DNA of 56,033 nucleotides from Verrucomicrobiota bacterium. GTDB taxonomy: Bacteria; Verrucomicrobiota; Verrucomicrobiia; Limisphaerales; SIBE01. The stretch covers positions 1 to 56,033 of the forward strand of contig JACQWK010000120.1 in assembly GCA_016209525.1 (NCBI GenBank). The letters are read 5' to 3'. The translations under genes were made by a program, and so were the position numbers. The notes below the pieces were generated by a model, which was not told where the DNA came from, searched no databases, and saw nothing but the letters and a program-made list of their open reading frames with translations. Positions within the stretch are counted from its first letter, which is position 1. Every line of letters begins with the position of its first letter. Positions 1 to 10,700 of this stretch are shown piece by piece.

Positions 1-380
1 TCCGCCTACCGACGACAAAGGAACCGCACCGCCTCCGTCCGGCCCCGGAACCCCTCCTCCGCCAACGGGCGGTGGAACCTCGCCTCCACCAACCGGCGGC
101 GGAACTCCTCCGCCTACCGACGACAGAGGAACGGCACCGCCACCGTCAGGCACCGGAACGCCTCCGCCTCCGACCGGCGGTGGAACCCCGCCTCCACCAA
201 CCGGCGGCGGAACTCCTCCGCCTACCGACGACAAAGGAACTGCCCCGCCGCCGTCCGGCACCGGAACGCCTCCACCTCCGACTGGCGGTGGAACCCTGCC
301 TCCACCAACCGGCGGCGGAACTCCTCCGCCTACCGACGACAAAGGAACTACCCCGCCACCGCCGACGGGAACTCCGCCGC
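1..380 (+). repeat. 108-bp in-frame tandem repeat (36 codons)
   Basis: The motif CCGCCTACCGACGACA starts at 2, 110, 218 and 326, exactly 108 bp apart. Each unit encodes a Pro/Thr/Gly-rich 36-residue repeat containing PPPTDDKGT and PPPTGGGT. The last copy is incomplete and the array continues off the left edge. Confidence 0.92.
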
Positions 381-3300
381 CTACGGGGGGCCAACCGTCG
401 GCTCGGAATACGCCTCCGACGATTTCTTCCATCGGAAGCCAAACAACAGAGGTGAACCTGCCTGCAGGGCCGTTCAGCTTCACAGTCAATGACACCGAAA
501 CGCCGGCTGCGGGTCTAGTGGTCACAGGAAGGTCCTCGAACGCCAAGCTTGTATCCGACGGCGGTCTCGTCGTCGAAGGCAGCGGAACGAGCCGATCTAT
601 CTTCATTTTTCCCGCCGCGAACGAACACGGCTCCGTAACCATCACCGTGACAGTAAAAGATGCGGATGGCGCCACGGCCACGAGCAGCTTCACGTTGACA
701 GTATTGCCACCTCCCGGACAACCCCCACCTAGCGGACAGCCACCAGGCACAGTTCCTCCAGGAGAAAAGCCACCCGGCGAACAACCTCCGACCGGCCAAC
801 CCCCTGGCCAGCAACCGCCCGGTGAAACTCCGCCCGGCCAACAACCTCCCGGAACTCAGCCTCCTGGACAGGTCCCGCCAGGAACAACTCCCCCTGGAAC
901 GCAACCTCCGGCCACGACTCCTCCAGGAACCACTCCACCGCCCGGTGAAGTCCCCTCAACGATTCCGACATTCGATCAGTGGGTGAAGAGTCCAGAGGCC
1001 AAAGACCTGAACGCAGACGGCAAGATCGATGAGCAGGACTATCAATTGTTCCTCAGGCAGTCTCAGCCGCCAGATGGTGGAGAACAGCCTCCCACAGGTC
1101 AGCCTCCGACGACTGGCCAACCACCCGGTCAACAGCCGCCCGGTGAGACTCCCCCAGGCCAACAACCTCCCGGCACTCAGCCACCAGGGCAAGTGCCTCC
1201 TGGGACAACTCCCCCCGGCGGAACGCAACCTCCGACTACGACTCCTCCAGGCACAACTCCACCCGGAACACAACCCCCGGCCACGACTCCTCCAGGAACT
1301 ACGCCGCCGTCTGGTGAAGTTCCCCCGACAGTTCCAACATTCGACCAATGGGTGAAGAGTTCGGAAGCCAAGGACCTGAACGCCGATGGCAAGATCGACG
1401 AGAAGGATTTTCAACTTCTCTTCGGTCAATTGTTGCCGCCTCCAACAAGCACACAACCTCCTCCAACGGGCACACAGCCGCCAGGAACGACTCCACCGGG
1501 AACAACCCCGCCTGGAACAACTCCTCCCGCAACGCAGCCTCCCGGGACTATTCCTACCGACGTTCAACCGCCTTCAGGCCAAGTCACCCCCACCATTCCC
1601 AGTTTTGACCAATGGTTGAGGAGCAATCAGGTGAAGGACTTCAACGGCGACGGCAAGATCGACGATTCTGATTTCCAACTCTTCCTCTCCCAATTCCTGC
1701 CTCCAACGACCGGCACACAGCCGCCCGGCACTGGCACACAACCACCTACGCCAGCTCCGCCGGGAACCGTGCCGCCAGGAGGCGAACAACCGCCTGCCGG
1801 ACAACCTCCGACCGGGCAACCTCCAGGCCAACAACCGCCGGGCCAGCAGCCACCGGCGACCCCAAATCAGCCTCCAAAAGTCTCGTTCATCGGCCCACAG
1901 GTTATCGAGGCTGGAAAAGCCTCGCCGGCCATCTCATTCACGATCGAAGATTCGGACACCCCAGGCGCGAGCTTGACTGTTTCCGCAACCTCGTCGAACA
2001 ACCGCCTCGTCCCCAACTCGGGTATCTCGATCAGCGGCAGCGGCTCGAGACGTTCGATCGTCGTCACGCCAGCCAGCGGGGAAAGTGGCACGACCGACAT
2101 TAAGATTACTGTATCCGACGGGGGCCGTGAAACTGCGACGACGACGTTCACGCTCTCGGTCGTTCCTCCGCTTGCTTCAGTCCAGCCGCCCGCAGGTGGA
2201 TCACCACCCACTCAACCGCCGACCGGCGAAATCCCACCAGGCCAGCTACCGCCTGGGACCACTCCTCCGACCCAACCGCCGACCGGGACAACTCCGCCAG
2301 GAACCATCCCACCTGGCCAAGAGCCACCGGGAACTCAACCTCCAGCCGGGACTCCTTCCGGGACAACTCCCCCAACTCAACCACCGACAGGAACCGTGCC
2401 TCCGGGACAAACCCCGCCGACCGGGACACCCTCCGGTCAATTACCGCCCGCAGCCGCGGCGAACACACCGCCGACGATTTCTCCAATTGCATCGCAGTCC
2501 TTGGCGCAAGGCAGATCTTCAGTCTCCATTTCGTTTACAGTGGCCGACCTGGAGACTGCCGCCGCTGAATTGAAAGTGAACGGTGAATCGTCCAACCCTT
2601 CGCTTGTCCCAAACTCGAATATCTCGTTGAGCGGCGCCGGGTTTAATCGAATCGCTACGATCACCGTCGTTCCCGGTCAATCCGGCGCGACTTTCATCAC
2701 CATCACCGTCACAGACTCGAACGGAGGCAAGGCCAGCACGGGCTTCACGTTGGCAGCAGGCGTGTCACTCGGGACAACCACTCCGGGCCAACCACCCACG
2801 ACTGGCCAACCGACTGGCACTGTGCCGCCAGGCCAGCAACCGCCCACGGGTGTTCCAAGCGGCCAGCAACCTCCCGGTGAATCGCCCACAGGCACTCAGC
2901 CGCCAGTGACAGCACCTCCGGGTCAACAGCCGCCCGCCGGTGTTCCCACCGGACAACCTCCCGTTGGTGGCACACCCACGGGACAACAGCCGCCAGTTGA
3001 ATCACCCCCGCCGATTGTCCCTCAAGTTGGGCCGACGGGCGCAACGCCTGCGGCCGCGCTGCCAACCGCAACGCTCCCACCCGACCAGATTCCAAACGCG
3101 CCAACCATTTTGGCCGACCCTCAAAACGTCGAAACCATCGCCGGTGCGAGCGCAAGTTTCTCGGTGACGGTCGTCGGCAAACTCCCCTTGTCCTACCAGT
3201 GGCGGTTTAATGGGAACGCGATCCCCGGCGCAACCAGTTCTGTCCTCGCGATCTCGAACGTCCAGGAGAGCAATGTCGGGTCGTACAGCGTCGAAATCAC

Positions 3301-6300
3301 CAACACGGATGGAAAGGCCACGAGCAAAGAAGCGACGTTGAAACTCGTGACGCTCTTGAGAATCGTTGTGCAGCCGGTGAGCCAAGTCGTCCTGCCGGGG
3401 GACAACGTCAGCTTCAGTGTGGAAGCGACCGGAGCCGCCACAATTCGATATCAATGGCAGTTCAACAGCGCCGACATTCCTGGCGCCACCAGCGCGAAAC
3501 TCGACCTGCGAAATGTCAGCGCGAAGGACTCCGGCGTTTATTCGGTGATTGTCCGCAGTGACACCGCCTCGGCGGCCAGCCTTGGAGCATTTCTCGGCAT
3601 CAACGAACTGGTGCAGATCGTGCGGCAACCGCAAAGCCAGCCGTTGGCCGAAGGCGGGCGCGCCACCTTCAGCGTCGAAGCGATTGGCACGCCGCCGCTC
3701 CGATACCAATGGCAATTCAATGGGGTCGATATACCCGGACAGACCAGCTCGGTGTTGGAATTGGCGAATGTGACGGCAGCCAACGCAGGCCAATACAGTG
3801 TCGTTGTCGGGAATCGAACCGGTTCCGCGCAGAGTGAAAAGGCCAGCCTTATCGTCAGCGCGCTTCCGACCATTCTCCGCCAACCCCAGGGCCGGGCCGC
3901 GCTCGCGGGCGAACCCACCAGCTTCAGCGTGACCGCGAGCGGCACGCCTCCGCTGGGCTATCAATGGCGATTGAACGGGGCCGACATCCCCGGAGCAACG
4001 GATTCCACCTACATTGTTCCGGCAGTGACCGCGGCGTCGGAAGGGGATTACACGGTCTTGGTCCGCAACATCGCCGGTTCTGTAACGAGCGAAGCCGCCA
4101 AATTGACCGTGAGCGCGCGCCCGCGAATCACTCAGCAACCGCAGCGCCAGACCGCGAGCGGCGGCGGCACGGCAAGTTTTGGCGTAGTTGCGGAAGGAAC
4201 GCCGCCCATCACTTACCAGTGGCAGTTCAACGGCGCGAACATTGCCGGCGCCAATTCCGCGACGTTGACGCTCCAAAACATTCGTGCCACAGACGCGGGC
4301 GCTTACCAAGTCGTCGTGAGCAATCCTTCGGGACATGTGCTCAGCGACGCGGCCAGCTTGCTGGTGAATGTGCCGATCACCATCGTCGCGGGCCCGCAGA
4401 GTCAAACGGCCGCCGCGGGCGGCACGCTGGTGTTCACGGTGAGCGCCGTCGGCACGCCGCCTCTGAGCTATCAGTGGCGGTTTAATGGTTCCAATCTTCC
4501 GGGAGCCACAGGTCCCAGCTTCAGCGTCGGCAGCGTCCAGCCATCCAACGCCGGCCAATACAGTGTCGTGGTCCAGAACGTGGCCGGCTCCGCCACGAGC
4601 GGCGACGCCACGCTCACGGTCAACGTTCCTCCGTCGATTCAGACTCATCCCGCGTCCCGGAACGCGACGCCCGGTGATAACGTGACGTTTTCGGTGACGG
4701 CCACCGGCGGCGCGCCGTTGAGTTACCAGTGGCAGAAGAACGGCCAAACAATTGGCGGCGCGACCAACCCGACATTGACCCTGTCGAACGTGCAGGCGGC
4801 GGACGCCGGAAGTTACGACGTCGTCGTGACGAATCCCGGCGGCGCTATCACCAGCCAGTCGGCGAGCCTGACGTTGGTCCTCCCGCAGGTTCAAGGCGGC
4901 AAGACGGCCGAACAAGCTCCGCCGCCCGTCGAAACGCGCGAGGGCACGTTTGACGGAGGGAGCAACGCGGCGGTGGGCGGAGCTGTGGCTCGAAAGAATG
5001 CGCCTCCGTCCTCGAGCGAGGAACGCTGGTTCTCCTGGAAAGCGCCGGCGACCGGCATCGTGTCGTTCAACACCGCCGGGAGCACCTTCGACACCGTGCT
5101 CGCCATCTACACGGGCACTCCGCCGAATAATTTGAGCCTCGTCGGAATCGATGATGACCGTGGCGGCTTCTTCAACAGCGAAGTCAAGTTCAACGCGGTC
5201 CAAGGCACCACGTATCTGGTCAAAGTTGTGGGCTACGGCGGCGCCGCGGGCCGGATCGTGGTGAATTTCAAATTGCAGGAAACCACGCAGCGCTTGCCGG
5301 TCCTCATCGTCGAACCGCAAAGCCAGACCGTCGCACTGGGCGCCGCGGTCACTTTGGCCGTGGTTGCTCAAGGGACCGACCTCAGTTACCAGTGGTTGGC
5401 GAACGGAGTCGCGCTGCCGGGCGCAACGGACACCTCCTACCGCATCACCAACGTTCAAGAAAAAGATGCGCTGCGTTACACGGTTCGCGTCCGGAGCGGC
5501 ACTGGAGCGCAGGCGGTCGAAATTGAAAGCCTGCCCGCGACAATTCAGATCGGAGCGCAAGAAACGTCCGCGAGGGACAAATTCAAGAACCTGCCCATCT
5601 TGGGCGGCAGCACGACGCCGGTCGCCACCCAATCGCCGTGGTTGAACAAACAAGCCGGAGGGTCAGTGGCTCGCGGTTATTCGGGCTCCCAAGTCTTCAA
5701 CACTTTCGGCGCAACAAAGGAGCAAGGCGAACCCAATCACGCCGACGAGATTGGCGGCGCGTCGCAATGGTTCAGCTACACCTCCCCGGATACCGGCACT
5801 TTGCGTGTGAGCACGGAAGGCAGCGATTTCGACACGGTCCTCGCCATCTATACCGGCCCCGGGACCGATTTTGCGAGTCTGAAAGCCGAAGCCTTCGACA
5901 ATAATGGCGGCGCCGACGGCAAGACCAGCGTCGTGACGGTCAAGGCCGCCAAGAACACCAATTATTATGTCGCTGTCGATGGTGTGAAAGGCGCGACCGG
6001 ATCGGTGAAGATCGGTTATGCATTGGGCGCGGCGCCGGTCATCTCCAAGCAGCCCTCGAGTCAATCGGTGAAAATCGGCGACGGGGTGGGACTCTTTGTC
6101 GAGGTGACTGATCCGTTGAGCGCTGTCACCGCCAGCACCACCCCGGCAACCTATCAGTGGTTCAAGGACGGTGTGGCCATCGCGGGCGAGACCAGCCGGT
6201 CGCTCGCGCTGCCGAACGTGCAGATCGCGAGCGGCGGAGAATACACAGTCGTCGTTTCAAACTTCGCGGGAACAGTCGCGAGCCAAGCCGCGAAGTTGAC

Positions 6301-7534
6301 CGTCAACGTGGCGTTGACCGTCAGCACGCCGCCCCTGAGCCAAACCGCCAAGGTGGGAGATTCCGTCGAATTTCGTGCCGTCGTGAGCGGCACTGAGCCC
6401 ATCAAATACCAATGGCGCATCAACGGGACCGACATTGCCGGGGCGACCGGTTCGACCTACCGAATCCCCAGCGCCCAAGGAGCCAATGCGGGCCGTTACA
6501 CGATTTTTGCCCAAAACGACATCAGCAGCATCGAAAGTGCCGCCGCGATTCTCACCATCACTCAAGCGCCTGTGATCAGCGGCCAACCTGCCGACCAAAG
6601 CGTGCTGCTCGGCGCCAAGGCGGCCTTCGCGGTCACAGCCACCGGCACGGCTCCGCTCAGCTACCAATGGCGGCAAAATGGAGTGAACATCGCCGGCGCG
6701 GCCAGCGCCTCGTTCGAGATCGCCAGCGTCGCTCCGGCGAGCGCTGGAGAATACACTGTCGTGGTGAGCAACCCCGTGGATTCCACCGTGAGTTCGCCCG
6801 CGAGACTCGCCTTGCTCGTGCCGCTCGGCGTTGTCGAGCAACCCCAAAGCCAGACCGTGACCGTCGGCAGCAGCGCTGTGTTCACCGTCCGCGCGGCAGG
6901 GTCGGGTCCGTTCGCCTATCAATGGCGCAAAGGCACTACGCCCATCCCGAATGCCACCAATCCTCACCTCACCTTGTCGAACGTGCAAGCCAGCGACGCC
7001 GGGTCGTACTCGGTAGTCGTTACCAGCGGCGCGGAATCGGTCTCGAGCGCTGCGGCGACCTTGACCGTGAGCGCGGCCCCGCTCATCACGGAGCAGCCGA
7101 AAAGCCAAGTGGGATTTGTGGGATCGTCGGTCGCCTTCAGTGTCACGGCGACAGGGTCGGAGCCGCTGTCCTATCAATGGTTCCGCAACGGCGAACCGAT
7201 CGCCGGCGCGACCGACCGGACATTGACCATTGCTGAGGTGAAGGTAGATCTGGCGGGGAGTTATGCCGTCCTGGTGAGCAACAGCGCCGGATCCACCGTG
7301 AGCGACATCGCCTTGCTGACGACGCGACAAGTCGTGTCGGATCCGCTGAAAGGATTGAATGGATTTCAATTCCGCGTCAGCGTGCCCGAGGGCAAGCGCG
7401 CGCGGCTGCAAGTTTCTTCAGACTTGGCCACCTGGGTGGACCTGACGTCCACGCCCATCACCGGCACGGTGGACATCCAGGACACCCAAATCCCAGGTTC
7501 CGGCCTCAAGTTCTACCGCGTCTTGGTCGAATGA
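2..7534 (+). CDS. Giant secreted multidomain adhesin-like protein (5'-truncated by window edge)
   Basis: The reading frame is open from the first bases of the window, so the gene begins upstream; the GTG at 452 is internal. Visible from N to C: 36-residue tandem Pro/Gly/Thr repeats (2-380); a cadherin-like beta domain (about 403-705); long PPG-type linkers; three dockerin-like calcium loops of type DLNADGKIDEQD at 1004, 1373 and 1637, each preceded by FDQW; two more cadherin-like domains (1867-2163, 2461-2757); seven Ig-like domains with YQW-NG-IPGAT and YSVVV motifs (3098-4880); a beta-sandwich domain with FDTVLAIYTG (about 4950-5280); an eighth Ig; a second FDTVLAIYTG domain (5640-6030); five more Igs (6030-7320); and a C-terminal module ending FYRVLVE. 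Known Verrucomicrobiota proteins of this style are surface or secreted. An adhesive or matrix role is inference. No catalytic domain is visible. Confidence 0.85.
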   Translation, partial: PPTDDKGTAPPPSGPGTPPPPTGGGTSPPPTGGGTPPPTDDRGTAPPPSGTGTPPPPTGGGTPPPPTGGGTPPPTDDKGTAPPPSGTGTPPPPTGGGTLPPPTGGGTPPPTDDKGTTPPPPTGTPPPTGGQPSARNTPPTISSIGSQTTEVNLPAGPFSFTVNDTETPAAGLVVTGRSSNAKLVSDGGLVVEGSGTSRSIFIFPAANEHGSVTITVTVKDADGATATSSFTLTVLPPPGQPPPSGQPPGTVPPGEKPPGEQPPTGQPPGQQPPGETPPGQQPPGTQPPGQVPPGTTPPGTQPPATTPPGTTPPPGEVPSTIPTFDQWVKSPEAKDLNADGKIDEQDYQLFLRQSQPPDGGEQPPTGQPPTTGQPPGQQPPGETPPGQQPPGTQPPGQVPPGTTPPGGTQPPTTTPPGTTPPGTQPPATTPPGTTPPSGEVPPTVPTFDQWVKSSEAKDLNADGKIDEKDFQLLFGQLLPPPTSTQPPPTGTQPPGTTPPGTTPPGTTPPATQPPGTIPTDVQPPSGQVTPTIPSFDQWLRSNQVKDFNGDGKIDDSDFQLFLSQFLPPTTGTQPPGTGTQPPTPAPPGTVPPGGEQPPAGQPPTGQPPGQQPPGQQPPATPNQPPKVSFIGPQVIEAGKASPAISFTIEDSDTPGASLTVSATSSNNRLVPNSGISISGSGSRRSIVVTPASGESGTTDIKITVSDGGRETATTTFTLSVVPPLASVQPPAGGSPPTQPPTGEIPPGQLPPGTTPPTQPPTGTTPPGTIPPGQEPPGTQPPAGTPSGTTPPTQPPTGTVPPGQTPPTGTPSGQLPPAAAANTPPTISPIASQSLAQGRSSVSISFTVADLETAAAELKVNGESSNPSLVPNSNISLSGAGFNRIATITVVPGQSGATFITITVTDSNGGKASTGFTLAAGVSLGTTTPGQPPTTGQPTGTVPPGQQPPTGVPSGQQPPGESPTGTQPPVTAPPGQQPPAGVPTGQPPVGGTPTGQQPPVESPPPIVPQVGPTGATPAAALPTATLPPDQIPNAPTILADPQNVETIAGASASFSVTVVGKLPLSYQWRFNGNAIPGATSSVLAISNVQESNVGSYSVEITNTDGKATSKEATLKLVTLLRIVVQPVSQVVLPGDNVSFSVEATGAATIRYQWQFNSADIPGATSAKLDLRNVSAKDSGVYSVIVRSDTASAASLGAFLGINELVQIVRQPQSQPLAEGGRATFSVEAIGTPPLRYQWQFNGVDIPGQTSSVLELANVTAANAGQYSVVVGNRTGSAQSEKASLIVSALPTILRQPQGRAALAGEPTSFSVTASGTPPLGYQWRLNGADIPGATDSTYIVPAVTAASEGDYTVLVRNIAGSVTSEAAKLTVSARPRITQQPQRQTASGGGTASFGVVAEGTPPITYQWQFNGANIAGANSATLTLQNIRATDAGAYQVVVSNPSGHVLSDAASLLVNVPITIVAGPQSQTAAAGGTLVFTVSAVGTPPLSYQWRFNGSNLPGATGPSFSVGSVQPSNAGQYSVVVQNVAGSATSGDATLTVNVPPSIQTHPASRNATPGDNVTFSVTATGGAPLSYQWQKNGQTIGGATNPTLTLSNVQAADAGSYDVVVTNPGGAITSQSASLTLVLPQVQGGKTAEQAPPPVETREGTFDGGSNAAVGGAVARKNAPPSSSEERWFSWKAPATGIVSFNTAGSTFDTVLAIYTGTPPNNLSLVGIDDDRGGFFNSEVKFNAVQGTTYLVKVVGYGGAAGRIVVNFKLQETTQRLPVLIVEPQSQTVALGAAVTLAVVAQGTDLSYQWLANGVALPGATDTSYRITNVQEKDALRYTVRVRSGTGAQAVEIESLPATIQIGAQETSARDKFKNLPILGGSTTPVATQSPWLNKQAGGSVARGYSGSQVFNTFGATKEQGEPNHADEIGGASQWFSYTSPDTGTLRVSTEGSDFDTVLAIYTGPGTDFASLKAEAFDNNGGADGKTSVVTVKAAKNTNYYVAVDGVKGATGSVKIGYALGAAPVISKQPSSQSVKIGDGVGLFVEVTDPLSAVTASTTPATYQWFKDGVAIAGETSRSLALPNVQIASGGEYTVVVSNFAGTVASQAAKLTVNVALTVSTPPLSQTAKVGDSVEFRAVVSGTEPIKYQWRINGTDIAGATGSTYRIPSAQGANAGRYTIFAQNDISSIESAAAILTITQAPVISGQPADQSVLLGAKAAFAVTATGTAPLSYQWRQNGVNIAGAASASFEIASVAPASAGEYTVVVSNPVDSTVSSPARLALLVPLGVVEQPQSQTVTVGSSAVFTVRAAGSGPFAYQWRKGTTPIPNATNPHLTLSNVQASDAGSYSVVVTSGAESVSSAAATLTVSAAPLITEQPKSQVGFVGSSVAFSVTATGSEPLSYQWFRNGEPIAGATDRTLTIAEVKVDLAGSYAVLVSNSAGSTVSDIALLTTRQVVSDPLKGLNGFQFRVSVPEGKRARLQVSSDLATWVDLTSTPITGTVDIQDTQIPGSGLKFYRVLVE

Positions 7535-7538
7535 AGCG

Positions 7539-7625
7539 CCAGCGAGGCGCGCCTCAGACCGACGAGACGTGCTTCTTATTTGGTAGGCTTTCTGCCTTTT
7601 AGCCTTCTCGTCCCGCGCCTCGCTT
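7539..7625. repeat. Inverted repeat after the giant gene (possible terminator)
   Basis: The left arm AGCGAGGCGCG plus GACGAGA pairs with TCTCGTC plus CGCGCCTCGCT on the right. It sits directly after the stop codon at 7534, between convergent genes, so it could end transcription from both sides. There is no U-tract. Confidence 0.45.
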
Positions 7626-7711
7626 AAGATTCCTTGACGGGGATGAGTGAGGGATTTGCAGACAACGCCAAGACTTGACCTAAATGCAACGAACTTCAGC
7701 AGTCAAGGAAT

Positions 7712-10700
7712 CTAGTCCACGGCGACGGCGATCAGGAACGGGGCTGAGCTGGACATGGCCGACACGTAATCCAGACTCGCAATCTGGGCGTCCGGACGCG
7801 GATTCTTCCACGTGGTTTTGTACAATTGGAGGCTCACACCGGAACCGGATGACGCGGCATTGGCGCCTTTCCAAGCGACTTCCGACGCGGTGACGGTAGG
7901 CGTGCCTGGCTGAGTCCACCAGTCACGAACATGCGTCCCATAGACAATCGGAACCTCTTCGGCTTGGCCATCCTGATAGTGAACGATAAACGCGCCGACC
8001 TTGGTGCCGTCGCGCGCCTGCCAGCCGGTAGCCTGCAAGAAATGAATCTGGCCGCACGACTGGCCGATCTTGATGTCTTTCACTTCTTTAGGGAACCGCA
8101 CGGACAACTGCTGCTCCGCGTCTTTGCCAGAGAGCTGCACGATGCCCCGCACATCGAATTTCGTGCCGGCGAACTCGTGGATGCCTTGTGGCAAGGACTT
8201 CAAATCGTTGTTGGGGGTGCCTCCCGAATGCCAGGAATCGTTTGGCGACGCGTTGTAGTAAGGGGAGAGATCGATCAGTTTCGCGGAAGCGTCGGGATCC
8301 CGCGGGGCGATTGGCTGCTGTGGCTTCGCTTCAGTTTGTTTTCTCGCGCGAGTGACTTGGACTCGAGCTCCCGGCCGCGGCAAGAATTCCCAGTCGGGAT
8401 TGCGCGCCAAGATCTGATTGAACCGTTTCGAATCCCGATCCCGCTCGGTGACGATCAGTTGTTTCAGACCGGCCATCTTTTCGGGGCTTCCGAGATATTG
8501 TTCTTGGATGGCGTTGCCGACGGTTCTGATCAGCTTCGATATGGCATCGGTGTTTTGCAGGATCGCCCCCTCAAACTTCCCATCCGAAACGCGCGTGTAA
8601 ACAACCACCCCTCCGGACTGATCGGCCGATTCATTGAATTCGGCAAAGAGTTTCAGAACCGCGGGCGCGATCTTCGGCCGTGGAAAAGCCAGATTGCCAG
8701 GCAAGAGGCAGTAGAGTTCCCCTGTGTCCGTGTCGCGGTTGATGGAGAGAGCCGCCGGCGAGAACTTCACATTCTCTATTTTCCGAGCCAGCACGGCTGG
8801 ATCCGAGATTCCTTCAGCCGCTTGGCGCACTTTGGCGAGGTATCCATTGACATCTCGATGCACCAGTTCTTCCAAGCCTTGGACCCACTGGAACGCCGGG
8901 GGCAAATCCGCCAATGGGCGGTGCAGACAAAAGAAATCCGCCCCCTCCGGGACTCGGTCGAGAAGCTTGCTCAGGCCGGGGGATATCCGTGGATTCGCCT
9001 GCAACTGGAGGCCGCTGAGCCATTGCGCATCTCGCGAAGCTTGGTGGAAGAGAGTATAGTCACCGAGCTTTCGCGTGAAGTAAACCCGCCGGTTGACCAG
9101 TTCGTGCTGGTTGAACCCAAAAAATCCGCCGCGAGTGACCCACGCCGTCTCCCATGTGAGCTCTTTCACTCCATTGTTCAGGTCTTGGTGTTTCAACCGG
9201 TAAACCGTCTCGATGAATCCCTGCATCGCCCGGTCGTGGGCGAACGCGTGGGAAAACGTTTTGTCAGCGAGTTCCCGGTTATGAATCAGCGCCTCCCGCT
9301 CTGCCGCGAGCGACCGTTCGAGCAAATTCTCCGTTTGGCTTGGGACCACGGTCACCGTGCGGGTTGCCGGGTAGGATAACAGGGACGCCAGCCCGCCAAA
9401 GTATTCGCGCAACGACTCGGCGTCGGAAATGGCCGGAGGCGGATTGACGGCCGTTCGAGCCGTGAGGGTCCACGGCACTTGGGCTTCGATAGGCTGCGGT
9501 CGGATTGTTTCGCGATGGACCTTTTCCAGCGCCTCCACTAAAGCCAGGTTCAGGTGCTTGGCCTCGAAGCCCGCGTGGATTCGCTTGAGCCAGGAGGCGA
9601 TTCGAGCCGAAGGCTCCACCTTCGGTTTGCGGCCGACCACGGAGAGATGGTGAGGGTCGGTGGGAAGCCGGCTGAGGGCGGTTCGAACCGCTTCCATAGG
9701 GATAGCCTGAGTTCCGGAGTCTTTTCGGTATTGGTCGGAATGCAGGTAAGCCGTCGCCTGAGGGAACTTCGCGTCCAGCTTCACTGCGAGAGTGACGCCG
9801 TTGAACGACTTGAGGCCTGTGAGCACGAACTCAAATAGCTCCTCGTAGGTGGCCGTCAGCACGCACTCGGCGTAGTCGGCCAGTTGCTCCAAACTCTGAA
9901 CTCCCATTTGGAGGCGCAAGCGTTGCTCGATGAGCTGCCGCTGCTGGGCTGGAATCTTGCCGAGCAATTGGGCTCGATGCTGCGACACAAACTGCAATGG
10001 CAAGTACTCGAAAAACTGAATCTGGGGGAGAATCGGTTTCACCAGCGCCGGGTCAAACGTAAACCAAACGTCCTCCCTAGAGGTTTGCTCGAAGACTCCG
10101 GCGAAGCGCGGATTATCCTTGAGCCGCGGCAGTGAATTGTCGGGATAGAGCAAGAGCAGGAGCGATTGTTCTCCGGTAAGGAAGACGCGATCCGCGGAGC
10201 AGGCCACATACAATTCGCGCAGTTGAGGATGATCCAATTCGAACCGTACGAACTGCTTGTCGGCCAGGCTGGAGGCTTCGACCTTTTTCGGACGGAGGGC
10301 GCCTCGAAGCAACCCTTCGAACGTGGCGTGATTCTTGACCGGCAGGCTGAGAATGATCGACCTGGGAGGGAGGCCAGGGTAAAGCGTGAGGCTGGCCGGC
10401 TGGTCCGTCGCAAGACCGGTTTTTTCGGCCAGTTGGTCCGCGGTCAACGGGGCCTGAACCGTGTGCATTCCGAGCACCGTCAACAACGGATGCTCCGAGG
10501 CCAAAAGGCCCTGAAGTGGCTCGGGCAGCAACTTGTCCGGAACCGTTGCCACCACGAAGCGCTCGAGGTTTTCGAGGATTCTTTGGGGTTGATTGATCTG
10601 GAGATGGACGATGGCATTCTGCGGGAGCACCTCGGCGGGGGTGCCGTTCCGCAAGCCATGGTTTTTCAAGCAAGACGCCGAACCGGGCGTGGGTTCCGCC

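Noticed and set aside
72-455. Repeat-rich 127-residue frame at the left edge
   Set aside because: It is another frame of the 108-bp tandem repeat; the repetition is inherited from the real coding frame.
3002-5653. 883-residue frame antisense to the Ig domains
   Set aside because: Low-complexity Arg/Ala/Gly-rich composition, no family match, opposite a clear coding frame in GC-rich DNA.
452-7534. GTG at 452 as the start of the giant gene
   Set aside because: The same frame is open to the left window edge and encodes in-frame tandem repeats, so the gene starts upstream of the window.
7931-9379. 482-residue frame opposite the secreted protein
   Set aside because: Antisense shadow; no signal, no domain and no ribosome-binding site, while the minus strand encodes a proper signal peptide protein.
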